64,000 bases of DNA from an uncultured Aquimarina sp. (GTDB lineage: Bacteria; Bacteroidota; Bacteroidia; Flavobacteriales; Flavobacteriaceae), in NCBI GenBank assembly GCA_947498785.1, contig CANMLS010000015.1, positions 47,193-111,192 of the forward strand. The letters are read 5' to 3'. Within the stretch, counting starts at the first letter, position 1. Each line of letters begins with the position of its first letter. Below, in pieces: positions 9,024 to 17,192 of this stretch. The position numbers were made by a program, and so were the translations under genes. The notes beneath the pieces are model-generated. The model was not told where the DNA came from. It searched no databases and was given only the letters and a program-made list of their open reading frames with translations.

Positions 9024-9425
9024 ATGAATGATTGTATATTCTGCAAAATTGTAAAAGGAGAAGCCAAATCATGGAAAGTATATGAGACAGAAGATACGTA
9101 TGCTTTTTTAGATATACATCCAGCAAGCAGATATCATACATTGGTTGTTCCTAAAAAACATTATGCTACTATTTTTGATATCCCAGAGCAAGAGTTATGT
9201 GCGTTAATTACCTCAGTCAAGAAAGTTTCAAAGCTATTTGAAGAAAAACTAGGGATTCATGATATACAGATTGTTAGCAATTCTGGAGCAGCTGCACAAC
9301 AAGAAGTATTTCATTTGCATTTTCATATTGTTCCTAGAAAAAGAGGAGATGATCAAAATATTAAACGGAACACACACTCAGAATTAGTAAAAGATTTTGA
9401 TGATATGCTGGATAAAATCAGATAA
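9024..9425 (+). CDS. HIT family (HINT-like) nucleotide hydrolase
   Basis: A 133-residue histidine triad protein. The N-terminal CIFCKIVKGEAKSW carries the zinc-binding CxxC seen in HINT proteins, and the catalytic triad is HLHFHIVPRK near residue 95. It probably hydrolyses nucleoside phosphoramidates or dinucleoside polyphosphates in the cytoplasm. It is separated from cbiX by 52 bp and has no obvious link to cobalamin. It is convergent with the following serine hydrolase gene. Confidence 0.93.
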   Translation: MNDCIFCKIVKGEAKSWKVYETEDTYAFLDIHPASRYHTLVVPKKHYATIFDIPEQELCALITSVKKVSKLFEEKLGIHDIQIVSNSGAAAQQEVFHLHFHIVPRKRGDDQNIKRNTHSELVKDFDDMLDKIR

Positions 9426-9471
9426 AACCGAAATTGTCGACAGTACCGATACCAAAAAAATTTTAAAAAAA

Positions 9472-9509
9472 GTAAAGAACCTAGACATACAAATAACTAG
9501 ATTCTTTAC
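9472..9509. terminator. Terminator hairpin between convergent genes
   Basis: GTAAAGAA-C-CTAG (9472-9484) pairs with CTAG-A-TTCTTTAC (9497-9509), one mismatch in 13 bp. On the minus strand a run of seven T follows directly (9465-9471), so it best terminates the minus-strand serine hydrolase gene. On the + strand the tail is weak. Confidence 0.65.
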
Positions 9510-9535
9510 ATCTATTTGTTCTGGAATTCTTTAAA

Positions 9536-10834
9536 CTAATACTGATCCATATATATTTCTAAGGTTTCCAAAATTTTATTAATTGGTGTCGAAACATCGG
9601 GATTGAGTACTGCATCTTCTAATATATTAGTCATAAAATAATATCCCTTATTTGTAGTAGGATTAAAAAGGCAAGTCGTAACAATTCCTAGACCCCCTCC
9701 TGAATGTTCAATATTACCTTTGTTATTAATAATCCAAAATAATCCCCCCGCCGTATCTTTTATTTCTTCATGAGTTGCTTGGTGGATAAATATTTCTTTA
9801 TAATGCTCTGCTGATAATAATTTCCCTTTTCCATTATACCCTTTAATCATTTCTATAAAATACCTGTTAAAGTCTGAATTGTTTGTTGTTAATTCCCCAG
9901 ACGCTACAGTTATTCTAGTATAGTTGGGGGTTTTTAAATCTTTATTCAAATATAGTGTAGCATGGGTATCAGCAGTTATGTTATCTTTTCCCCAACTGGT
10001 CATATTCATTTCTAAAGGTTTAAATATGTATAGGCGTGTATATTCTTCATAAGAAATACCTGTTGCGTGTTCTATAACATATGCTGCTAAATTTGAAGCC
10101 ATATTACTATATTCATATTTTTCTCCCGGAGCATTCATTGAAAAATTAGAGACGTCATACCATTCGCCATCTGTAGCAAGTGCTTTTTCTAAATAGGTAG
10201 CATCATCCATATCAACATTTGCTTTTACAAAGTCAAAAAAGGGTTTGGATTCTGGAGGATAAATAGAAAAATCAATTTCAGAAAGATTTTCAAAAATATA
10301 AGACCTATAATCTATTTCTTGAACTCCTTTAATTCCTGAAGTATGTGTGGCTAAATGGCGGATGGTGATAGGTTTTTCTAAATGATGTGGATGTTTTACT
10401 TCAAAAGGTAAATATTGATTAATGTCGGTATCCAAATCAAGTTTTTCTTGCTCAACAGCTTTCATTAACGCTAACGCAATAACCGTTTTAGAGATGGATG
10501 CAATAGCTTGTGTAGTATATTCTGTATATTTTTTGTCTTCCTTTGTATCAGCATATCCAAATGAATTTTGATATAAAACATCACTATCATCTATAATGGA
10601 TACAGAAAATCCAACTAGAGGTGATGACTTGTATAATTGTTCTAATTCGAAATTTAATTCTTTATCTTTCTTTGAAACGATATCATCTGATTGACAAGAC
10701 TGCATCATAAAAAGAATAGATAATAATATTGCCTGTTGTATCTTTTTTAGATTCCATCCGAACAGAAAAGAGTTCCTATTTTGAAATTTGAAGTTAGAAA
10801 GATTAATATTTGTTTCTTTTAAAAAAATATACAT
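9536..10834 (-). CDS. Serine hydrolase, beta-lactamase class C/DD-peptidase family lipoprotein
   Basis: A 432-residue penicillin-binding-like hydrolase. Ser113-Ile-Ser-Lys116 is the SxxK catalytic motif, and YEYSNMASN supplies the YxN motif. LSILFMMQSCQS near residue 47 looks like a lipobox after a hydrophobic stretch, so export as a lipoprotein is likely. The N terminus before it is unusually long (about 30 residues), so the true start may lie downstream, though no ATG is available there. It probably trims peptides or esters in the envelope; no substrate can be assigned. Not visibly linked to the cobalamin genes. Confidence 0.85.
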   Translation of the reverse strand: MYIFLKETNINLSNFKFQNRNSFLFGWNLKKIQQAILLSILFMMQSCQSDDIVSKKDKELNFELEQLYKSSPLVGFSVSIIDDSDVLYQNSFGYADTKEDKKYTEYTTQAIASISKTVIALALMKAVEQEKLDLDTDINQYLPFEVKHPHHLEKPITIRHLATHTSGIKGVQEIDYRSYIFENLSEIDFSIYPPESKPFFDFVKANVDMDDATYLEKALATDGEWYDVSNFSMNAPGEKYEYSNMASNLAAYVIEHATGISYEEYTRLYIFKPLEMNMTSWGKDNITADTHATLYLNKDLKTPNYTRITVASGELTTNNSDFNRYFIEMIKGYNGKGKLLSAEHYKEIFIHQATHEEIKDTAGGLFWIINNKGNIEHSGGGLGIVTTCLFNPTTNKGYYFMTNILEDAVLNPDVSTPINKILETLEIYMDQY

Positions 10835-11053
10835 AATGTTTTTTTATTAATTTATTAGATAACAAATCAATAAAAAACTACATTCTTAGATGTACCAATA
10901 GAAGCATTGGTTCACTTTTCTTTAAAAAAATAACATTGGCTTGGATTCGATATTATAAAATTAAATTAGATACAATCTAAAAACAATACCACATTACTAC
11001 TAGGGAAGTGCGAATATGAAAACCTTTAAATGAATTAAATCCTTGTTATTACT

Positions 11054-11159
11054 GATCCGTGCACAGTGTTGAGGTGTCAGCGCGCCGCTGAAACCTCCCC
11101 TTGTTGCGTAAGTTGGTTTCACCCCTGTGCTGGAGGGGCTAGGTATACCGCTGATCGAT
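11054..11159. other. GC-rich structured island, unknown element
   Basis: By my count 61 of these 106 bases are G or C, in a very AT-rich gap. GAGGT-G-TCAGCG / CGCTGA-A-ACCTC forms a tight hairpin at 11071-11097 with a 3-nt loop. GCACAG (11061-11066) can pair with CTGTGC (11125-11130), and CCCCT/AGGGG makes a further hairpin near 11122-11137. There is no open frame of note. It may be an RNA or a mobile-element remnant; the adjacent transposase relic favours the latter. The rest of the 10835-11183 gap shows nothing else I can name. Confidence 0.5.
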
Positions 11160-11183
11160 AAAACTAGTTATTTTATGAATAGT

Positions 11184-11216
11184 AGACCTGTCAGGTTTTT
11201 AAAACCTGACAGGTCT
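11184..11216. repeat. REP-like palindrome, copy 1
   Basis: AGACCTGTCAGGTTTT and its complement meet at one central base. The element is identical in its arms to the copies at 11574-11622 and (degenerate) 12071-12101. It lies downstream of the transposase relic, as expected for REP elements mobilised by REP-associated tyrosine transposases. Confidence 0.85.
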
Positions 11217-11262
11217 ATATCGCTTTATTACTCAAATGTCAATTCGCTCAATTTTTCATCTT

Positions 11263-11573
11263 TTATTTAATTCTCTTAAAAGGTCTCTGAAATAAACTTC
11301 CTACTCTATCATACTTTTTATTAAATGCCTTAGTATACGCGCTAAAAAAATTAGAAAAACTCTGTGAAGGATTTGTAACATCTGCCTTTATTTCAACTAA
11401 AATATGGAAATGATTTTTAAGTAAACAGTAGCTATAAACTCTTGTTATTGGGAGGATATACTTTTTTAGTAATTTTAAAAAAACAAAAATAATTCTGTTT
11501 TTCTAGAAAAATATCTTGTTTATTATTTCCTCGATTATAAATATGATTCTGCTCTAGTATTTCCAAAATTGTT
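11263..11573 (-). pseudogene. Broken REP-associated tyrosine transposase (RAYT, Y1_Tnp family)
   Basis: On the minus strand the frame reads EQNHIYNRGNNKQDIF, the family's N-terminal signature, up to an A6 tract at 11462-11467. There the frame shifts, and the next frame continues YSYCLLKNHFHILVEIK (the HUH metal-binding motif) and GSLFQRPFKRI before a stop at 11263. The C-terminal third of the normal protein, including the catalytic Tyr helix region, is missing. A palindrome sits where the start should be. Two lesions plus truncation make it non-functional. Confidence 0.8.
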
Positions 11574-11622
11574 ATTGTTTTAGACCTGTCAGGTTTTAAA
11601 AACCTGACAGGTCTAAAACAAT
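11574..11622. repeat. REP-like palindrome, copy 2 (perfect 24-bp arms)
   Basis: Two perfect 24-bp arms separated by a single base, centred on 11598. The core is the same GACCTGTCAGG unit as copies 1 and 3, extended by TTGTTTTA/TAAAACAA. It abuts the 5' end of the transposase relic. Confidence 0.9.
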
Positions 11623-11626
11623 AAGA

Positions 11627-11965
11627 CAGTTCACAACTCATAATAACTGGTTTTTAACTGCTTAGAAGAGGTAAAAGACCGTTTTGAAGAGGTTCTTTAA
11701 GGGGTGAGGGTGGTTCTGAACCTCCTCGAAGGGGTTCTAAACCCCTTATAAATGCCTTTTTACTCTTTGGAAATACTTATCATAGTGGTTCGAAGCAGTT
11801 CACAACTTATAATAATTGGTCTTTAAACGTTTAGAAAGAGTAAAAGACCGCTTTGAGGGGGTTCTTTAAGGGGTTAAGGGTGGTTCTGAACCTCTTCGAA
11901 GGAGTTCTAAACCCCTTATAAATATCTTTTTACCCCTTGGAAGTACTTATTATAGTGGTTCGAAG
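11627..11965. repeat. Imperfect tandem duplication, two units of 169-170 bp
   Basis: Unit 1 (11627-11795) and unit 2 (11796-11965) both start CAGTTCACAACT and end GGTTCGAAG; a third unit begins at 11966 and decays at once. Each unit contains an inverted repeat AAGGGGTT/AACCCCTT and a GGTTCTGAACC palindrome. No coding potential is seen. It lies between two REP-like palindromes. Confidence 0.85.
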
Positions 11966-12070
11966 CAGCATTTAACCTATTATAACCTATAACGTATCCT
12001 TTCGAAAGGATAAAAAACCTATTAAACGGTATTAAATAATTTATCATGATATAGATTCTAGTCTATAGTA

Positions 12071-12101
12071 GACCACTCAGGTTTTTAAAACCTGACAGGT
12101 C
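12071..12101. repeat. REP-like palindrome, degenerate copy 3
   Basis: GACC-act-CAGG on the left and CCTGACAGGTC on the right: the same element as copies 1 and 2 with three changed bases in one arm. It is about 50 bp past the cobN stop (minus strand) and could serve as that operon's terminator hairpin. Confidence 0.75.
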
Positions 12102-12151
12102 TGTTTATCAAATTACTCAAAATGTATCCAATAGTAATTCAAAATCAGAAA

Positions 12152-15100
12152 CTATTCTATCAATCCTTCTCCTTCTAGATATAAGCTTTCCAATTCTTGT
12201 TTGATCTCATCAGATGGATTTGCCCACATCCCACGTTGTATGGCTTCGAGCAGACGTTCACTCATATCTTTTAAAGCCCATGGATTATTTTGTTGTATAA
12301 ACTCCTTGTTTTCTGGTGTTAATAGATAACTTTCGGTAATACCTTCGTACATAAAATCATCAATGAGATTAGTAGTTGCGTCATAAGCAAATAAATAATC
12401 CAAGGTAGCAGCCATTTCAAATGCTCCTTTATATCCATGTCGTTGTACACCTTTAATCCATTTTGGATTAATCACTCGAGATCGATATACCTTTAAAAGT
12501 TCTTCTTTTAGGGTTTTTACTTTAGGAGTTTCGGGTCTTGAATTGTCTCCAAAATAAATCTCGGCATTATCCCCTTTTACCGTTTTCACTGCATTTGCTA
12601 ATCCACCATGAAACTGGTAATAATCATCACTATCCAAAATATCGTGTTCTCTATTATCTTGATTCTGCATTACAATTTGCATCGCTTGTAATCGATTCTG
12701 AAAAGATTCATGAGCAGATACTCCCTTTTTTGAATTCCCATATGCATAACCACTCCAGTTAATATACACTTTGGCGAGATCTTCCTGAGTTTGCCAGTTT
12801 TTTTCATCAATCACAGCTTGTAGCCCTGCTCCATAAGCGCCAGGTTTGGATCCAAAAACACGGTATAAGGCCCGTTGTGAAGCTTCTGACTCTGGTAACC
12901 CTTGTGTTTGCCATTGTTGTTGTTCTGTTAAAAAACGTTTACGGATTGGATTATCTTCGAGAGGTTCGTCTAGATTTGCCAATCGCGTAACTACAGCATT
13001 AAAAAGATTAATCACATCTGGGAAAGCGTCTCTAAAAAAACCTGAGATACGCAAGGTAACATCCACTCTAGGCCTTCCTAATTTGATCAAAGGAATGACT
13101 TCAAAATCAGTGACTCTGCGGTTTACATTTTTCCAAATAGGGCGAACTCCCATCAAAGCAAATGCCTGAGCAATATCATCTCCTCCTGTACGCATAGTCG
13201 ATGTACCCCATACAGAAATCCCAATAGTTTCAGGATAATCTCCATTTTCCTGTAAGTATCGATCAATAATCAATTGCGCACTTTTTTCACCTAATCGATA
13301 CGCAGTTTCGGTAGGAATGGTTCGTACATCCACAGAGTAAAAATTTCGTCCGGTAGGTAATAGATCTAATCGACCACGTGTTGGTGCTCCCGAAGGTCCA
13401 GATGGGACATATCGACCTTTTAATCCAGAGAGTAAAAAATTTAATTCATCGGTTGTTTTTTGAACTTTCAGCAAGGTGTTAGATTTGATATGAACTAACA
13501 ACTGAGCCGTCAAAGGGTATTGATCTGGTAATTTGTTTTTTTCTAAATAAACAACCAATAAGCGCTTCACAATACTTTCTAATTGAGCGACTACCTGTCC
13601 TGCTGTTTTACAAAATACTTCTTCGATAGTAAGTTCCATAACTTCCGTATATGGAATTTCTAATATGGTTTTCTTAATGTTCAGATCTTCAGCTAGTAAC
13701 TGTGTAATTCCTTTTTGTCCATATCCTGGTACACGATGCAATGCAATTAATAGATCGATCAATTGTTCATCAACTGGTGCTTTTCCAAAAATATGCAACC
13801 CATCTCTAATTTGTGCTTCTTTCAATTCACATAAATACCCATCTAATTTTACCAGTAATTCATCTACATCATCAGATGTGATTCCTAAATCTACATTCAG
13901 TTTTGTTTTTTTAACCAGTACAGCGATTTCTTTTTCTAATGCACGAGATCGTTTAGGGTCTAAAGAAGCAGCTTCATAGTACTCATCTACCAGATGTTCT
14001 AACTTCATCAGGCTACCATAACTTTCTGCGCGAGTCATTGGTGGAATAAGATGATCTATAATTACTGCCTGATTTCTTCGTTTTGCTTGTGTTCCTTCCC
14101 CTGGATCATTAATGATAAAAGGGTAAAAATGCGGTAATGCTCCAAACACTGCTGCCGGAAAGCAGGTTTCAGGATCTAGTGATACACTCTTGCCAGGTAA
14201 CCATTCTAGATTACCATGTTTTCCTAAATGGATCACCGCATCGGTTTTGTATGCTGTTTGTAACCAAAAATAATAGGCCAAATATTGATAGGTTGGAGGC
14301 AAATCAGGAGAATGATATATAGCTTGTGGATCTTGATTATACCCTCTGGAAGGCTGAATACTTACGAAGACATTTCCCAATAAAAATCCTGAAACTATGA
14401 ATCCTTTTTCTGTAAAATATGGATCATCTTCTAGGGAGCCCCATTGTTCGGTTACTTTATTTTTAAGTTCATCTGATAAGGTCGAAAAACATTGTTGAAA
14501 TACATCATGATTTAATACCAAAGCATGAGGTCTGGTCATTGTTGTGGTTACATCGTTGGTAGTTACTTGTGTAATCCAATGCATGATCTCTGTTCCGCTT
14601 TTTGGTAATTGCTCACCCACATGATATCCTTCAGCTTTAAGTGCATCTAATAAAACGATACAGCTTTCGGGAGTATCAAGTCCTACTCCGTTGGCTAAAC
14701 GACTATCTTTATTAGGATAGTTGGGTAAAATAATGGCTATTTTCTTTTCACTATTTTTTTTATATTGTAATGTCGTCCATCGCAGTGCTAATTCTGCCAT
14801 GAATTCGCAGGCAGGAGTATAGGCTTCATATTTTAGAATAGAACTGTCAGTAAGTGTATCCTTTTCTATTTCTTTTTTAAAAGATACTGCACGGCCTATA
14901 ATACGTCCGTCAATTTCTGGCAATGCAATATTCATGGCAATATCTGTAGGAGGCAATCCAAAAAGGCCATCCTCCCAAACATCTTTGTTGGATGTAGAAA
15001 ATATAGCTTGTAATACAGGGACCTTTAGATTTTCAAAAATAAAAGGGGATCCATCCATTGGTTTGATTGTAAACCCTGTAGTGTTAATAATTGTATGAAC

Positions 15101-15898
15101 TTCTCGTTTCCCAGAATACGTCATTAATTGTTCTACTTGCTCTACTAGTTTTGCATCTCTTAAGTTACTGGCAAAAACTACAAAAGTATTCATTCCTCGA
15201 GCGTGTAATGCTTTACTCATCTCATGTATTGGGACTACATTATCTGAAAGATAATGAGTGCGATATGCTAATACTGCCACGTTAGGTTTGTCAGTATCCA
15301 AAGAAGTTTCTAAAGCTTCTTGGGTAAGCATTCCTTTATCCGCAGTATATAGAAAAGTATCAGCTATGGATTGAGCTGGAGTGATAGTGAGTTTTGCATC
15401 AAAAAAGGTATGCCGTAGGTAATTGAAAAGTGCAATAGTATTTTCTTTTCCTCCTTCTTGTAAATATTGCCTGCACTGGTGCACAATATGAATATCCGCA
15501 GAGGATAATTTCATCAATTCAAAATCGGGTTCATGAGCTGGCAAAAATAGGATAGTATTGCCAATTCGTTCTTGCAATGCGACCAAGGATTCTACCAAAT
15601 ATTTATAGTAACTAATTCCTCCCAGCATACTACATACGATCACTTTGGCCTTTTCAAGCACTTCTTCCAGATAGGTGTCGATTGTTAATTCTTGTTTTAG
15701 GTATACCAAATTGGTCATACGCAAACTCGGCAAGGATTCTCCATCTATTTCGTACAATTGTTTATATGCCTCATTCAGCGTATGAATTTCGGTATCTCCG
15801 GCACTTAAAAATACAATATCGCCCGGTTGTTGATCTATATAAAAAATTTCATCATCATTAGGATTCCATCCACCAGGTATGGTTGCGACTAAATGCAT
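12152..15898 (-). CDS. cobN: Cobaltochelatase large subunit CobN
   Basis: A protein of about 1248 residues, the size of CobN/ChlH large subunits. Segments such as IHLGKHGNLEWLPGKS, NDPGEGTQAKRRNQAVIIDHLIPPMTRAE (shown in part: PGEGTQAKRR) and VSVWGTSTMRTGGDDIAQA (in part GTSTMRTGGDD) are typical. It inserts Co into the corrin ring with an AAA/VWA partner, here the ChlID fusion two genes upstream. I chose ATG 15898: the longer frame starts with TTG inside cbiA and adds eight non-conserved residues. It overlaps cbiA by 10 bp and is the last gene of the long operon. Confidence 0.95.
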   Translation of the reverse strand: MHLVATIPGGWNPNDDEIFYIDQQPGDIVFLSAGDTEIHTLNEAYKQLYEIDGESLPSLRMTNLVYLKQELTIDTYLEEVLEKAKVIVCSMLGGISYYKYLVESLVALQERIGNTILFLPAHEPDFELMKLSSADIHIVHQCRQYLQEGGKENTIALFNYLRHTFFDAKLTITPAQSIADTFLYTADKGMLTQEALETSLDTDKPNVAVLAYRTHYLSDNVVPIHEMSKALHARGMNTFVVFASNLRDAKLVEQVEQLMTYSGKREVHTIINTTGFTIKPMDGSPFIFENLKVPVLQAIFSTSNKDVWEDGLFGLPPTDIAMNIALPEIDGRIIGRAVSFKKEIEKDTLTDSSILKYEAYTPACEFMAELALRWTTLQYKKNSEKKIAIILPNYPNKDSRLANGVGLDTPESCIVLLDALKAEGYHVGEQLPKSGTEIMHWITQVTTNDVTTTMTRPHALVLNHDVFQQCFSTLSDELKNKVTEQWGSLEDDPYFTEKGFIVSGFLLGNVFVSIQPSRGYNQDPQAIYHSPDLPPTYQYLAYYFWLQTAYKTDAVIHLGKHGNLEWLPGKSVSLDPETCFPAAVFGALPHFYPFIINDPGEGTQAKRRNQAVIIDHLIPPMTRAESYGSLMKLEHLVDEYYEAASLDPKRSRALEKEIAVLVKKTKLNVDLGITSDDVDELLVKLDGYLCELKEAQIRDGLHIFGKAPVDEQLIDLLIALHRVPGYGQKGITQLLAEDLNIKKTILEIPYTEVMELTIEEVFCKTAGQVVAQLESIVKRLLVVYLEKNKLPDQYPLTAQLLVHIKSNTLLKVQKTTDELNFLLSGLKGRYVPSGPSGAPTRGRLDLLPTGRNFYSVDVRTIPTETAYRLGEKSAQLIIDRYLQENGDYPETIGISVWGTSTMRTGGDDIAQAFALMGVRPIWKNVNRRVTDFEVIPLIKLGRPRVDVTLRISGFFRDAFPDVINLFNAVVTRLANLDEPLEDNPIRKRFLTEQQQWQTQGLPESEASQRALYRVFGSKPGAYGAGLQAVIDEKNWQTQEDLAKVYINWSGYAYGNSKKGVSAHESFQNRLQAMQIVMQNQDNREHDILDSDDYYQFHGGLANAVKTVKGDNAEIYFGDNSRPETPKVKTLKEELLKVYRSRVINPKWIKGVQRHGYKGAFEMAATLDYLFAYDATTNLIDDFMYEGITESYLLTPENKEFIQQNNPWALKDMSERLLEAIQRGMWANPSDEIKQELESLYLEGEGLIE

Positions 15899-17181
15899 AT
15901 GTTTTCTTGTTTTAACGCAGCCCAATACAAATGAATATAACTGGCGTATACGTTTTGATAGGTATATATTTTTGTGGGAACTTCTTTTCCTCTTGCAGAA
16001 AATACTTGTCCAATATTAAAAATAGTATCATCCTCTGAAACCTTGGAATAGTGAAATTCATGTCCCCAGATTTCTAAATCATTCCATACTACTTTTCGAT
16101 ATCCTAAAGACAGTTTTTTGTCTTCCATAGAAGTAGTGAATGGAAAAACCTGTGCCACTGGATAGGAAACTCCTGATTCATCAATAATACTTTTTCCCAG
16201 ATACATCATCCCACCACATTCTGCATAAATTGTAACTCCTCGATCAGCTGCTGCTTTGATCTGAGTTCTCATCGCTGTATTCTTGGATAACTTTTGAAGA
16301 TGTAATTCTGGATACCCACCTGCTAAATAAATATAATCAGCTCGGGGAAGTTCTGTGTCATGTATCGGACTAAAATAAACGATATTTCCTATAGTTTCTA
16401 GCCATTTTAGGTTTTCTAGATACGTAAAATTGAAGGCTTCGTCTTTGGCTATGGCAATCGTTTTTGTTTTGGGAATTATTTCTTTTATTGGTTTTTCTTC
16501 CTTACCATTTTTAATATCTTTTGCAGATTCTAATAGTTTAGAGATAGAGATATTATGATCAATATAAGAAGCTGCTTTCTCAATGATACTTTCAAAAGTA
16601 TGATCTATATGTAACCCTAGATGACGAGATGGTATGGCAATTTCTTCGTTAGGAGGAATATACCCTAAAGATGGAATTCCAACAACATCACATGCCTCTT
16701 TAAGAAAGGCATAGTGCGACTCGGTTTTTACAAAATTAAAAATCACTCCAGCTATTTTAACCTCGGGATCAAATGTTTTTAATCCATGTAAAATAGGAGC
16801 AATAGTATAAGCCATACTACTTGCATTAACCACAAGAATTACTGGTATGTCTAAAAGTTTGGCAATTTCTGCAGAGCTTCCATGATCTTTAACAGCACCA
16901 TCAAACAATCCCATAACACCTTCGATAATACTAATATCGGTAGCTTGTTGATATTTGTTAAAAATACTGATGACATGCTCTTCTGGCATCATCACAGTAT
17001 CTAAGTTAATAGCTGGTTTTTGGGCAGCAGTACTATGATGAATGGTATCGATGTAATCAGGACCGCACTTAAAGGGTTGCACTCTATATCCTTGATTAAG
17101 AAACCAACGTAGTATTCCTAAAGTAAGTGTTGTTTTTCCTGAATTACTCCATGGAGCAGCTATTAAAAATGCTTTGGACAT
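15889..17181 (-). CDS. cbiA: Cobyrinic acid a,c-diamide synthase CbiA/CobB
   Basis: A 430-residue glutamine-dependent amidase. The N-terminal P-loop-like FLIAAPWSNSGKTTLTLGIL and VIEGVMGLFDG belong to the dethiobiotin-synthetase-like ATP domain; the C-terminal glutaminase has IYAECGGMMYLG (nucleophile Cys) and a late YIHLYW His. It amidates the a and c side chains, the step before or after cobalt handling depending on pathway. It begins 11 bp after chlID and overlaps cobN. Confidence 0.95.
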   Translation of the reverse strand: MSKAFLIAAPWSNSGKTTLTLGILRWFLNQGYRVQPFKCGPDYIDTIHHSTAAQKPAINLDTVMMPEEHVISIFNKYQQATDISIIEGVMGLFDGAVKDHGSSAEIAKLLDIPVILVVNASSMAYTIAPILHGLKTFDPEVKIAGVIFNFVKTESHYAFLKEACDVVGIPSLGYIPPNEEIAIPSRHLGLHIDHTFESIIEKAASYIDHNISISKLLESAKDIKNGKEEKPIKEIIPKTKTIAIAKDEAFNFTYLENLKWLETIGNIVYFSPIHDTELPRADYIYLAGGYPELHLQKLSKNTAMRTQIKAAADRGVTIYAECGGMMYLGKSIIDESGVSYPVAQVFPFTTSMEDKKLSLGYRKVVWNDLEIWGHEFHYSKVSEDDTIFNIGQVFSARGKEVPTKIYTYQNVYASYIHLYWAALKQENICI

Positions 17182-17192
17182 TTGTATAAAAA

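Noticed and set aside
11627..11965. CRISPR array
   Set aside because: Units are 169 bp, only two, and diverged along their length; no spacers or cas genes.
12538..15285. Several + strand ORFs opposite cobN
   Set aside because: Shadows of a well-conserved gene in the other strand; no independent signals.
15899..15925. Longer cobN start (TTG)
   Set aside because: Adds non-conserved residues lying in cbiA; ATG 15898 begins right at the conserved N terminus.
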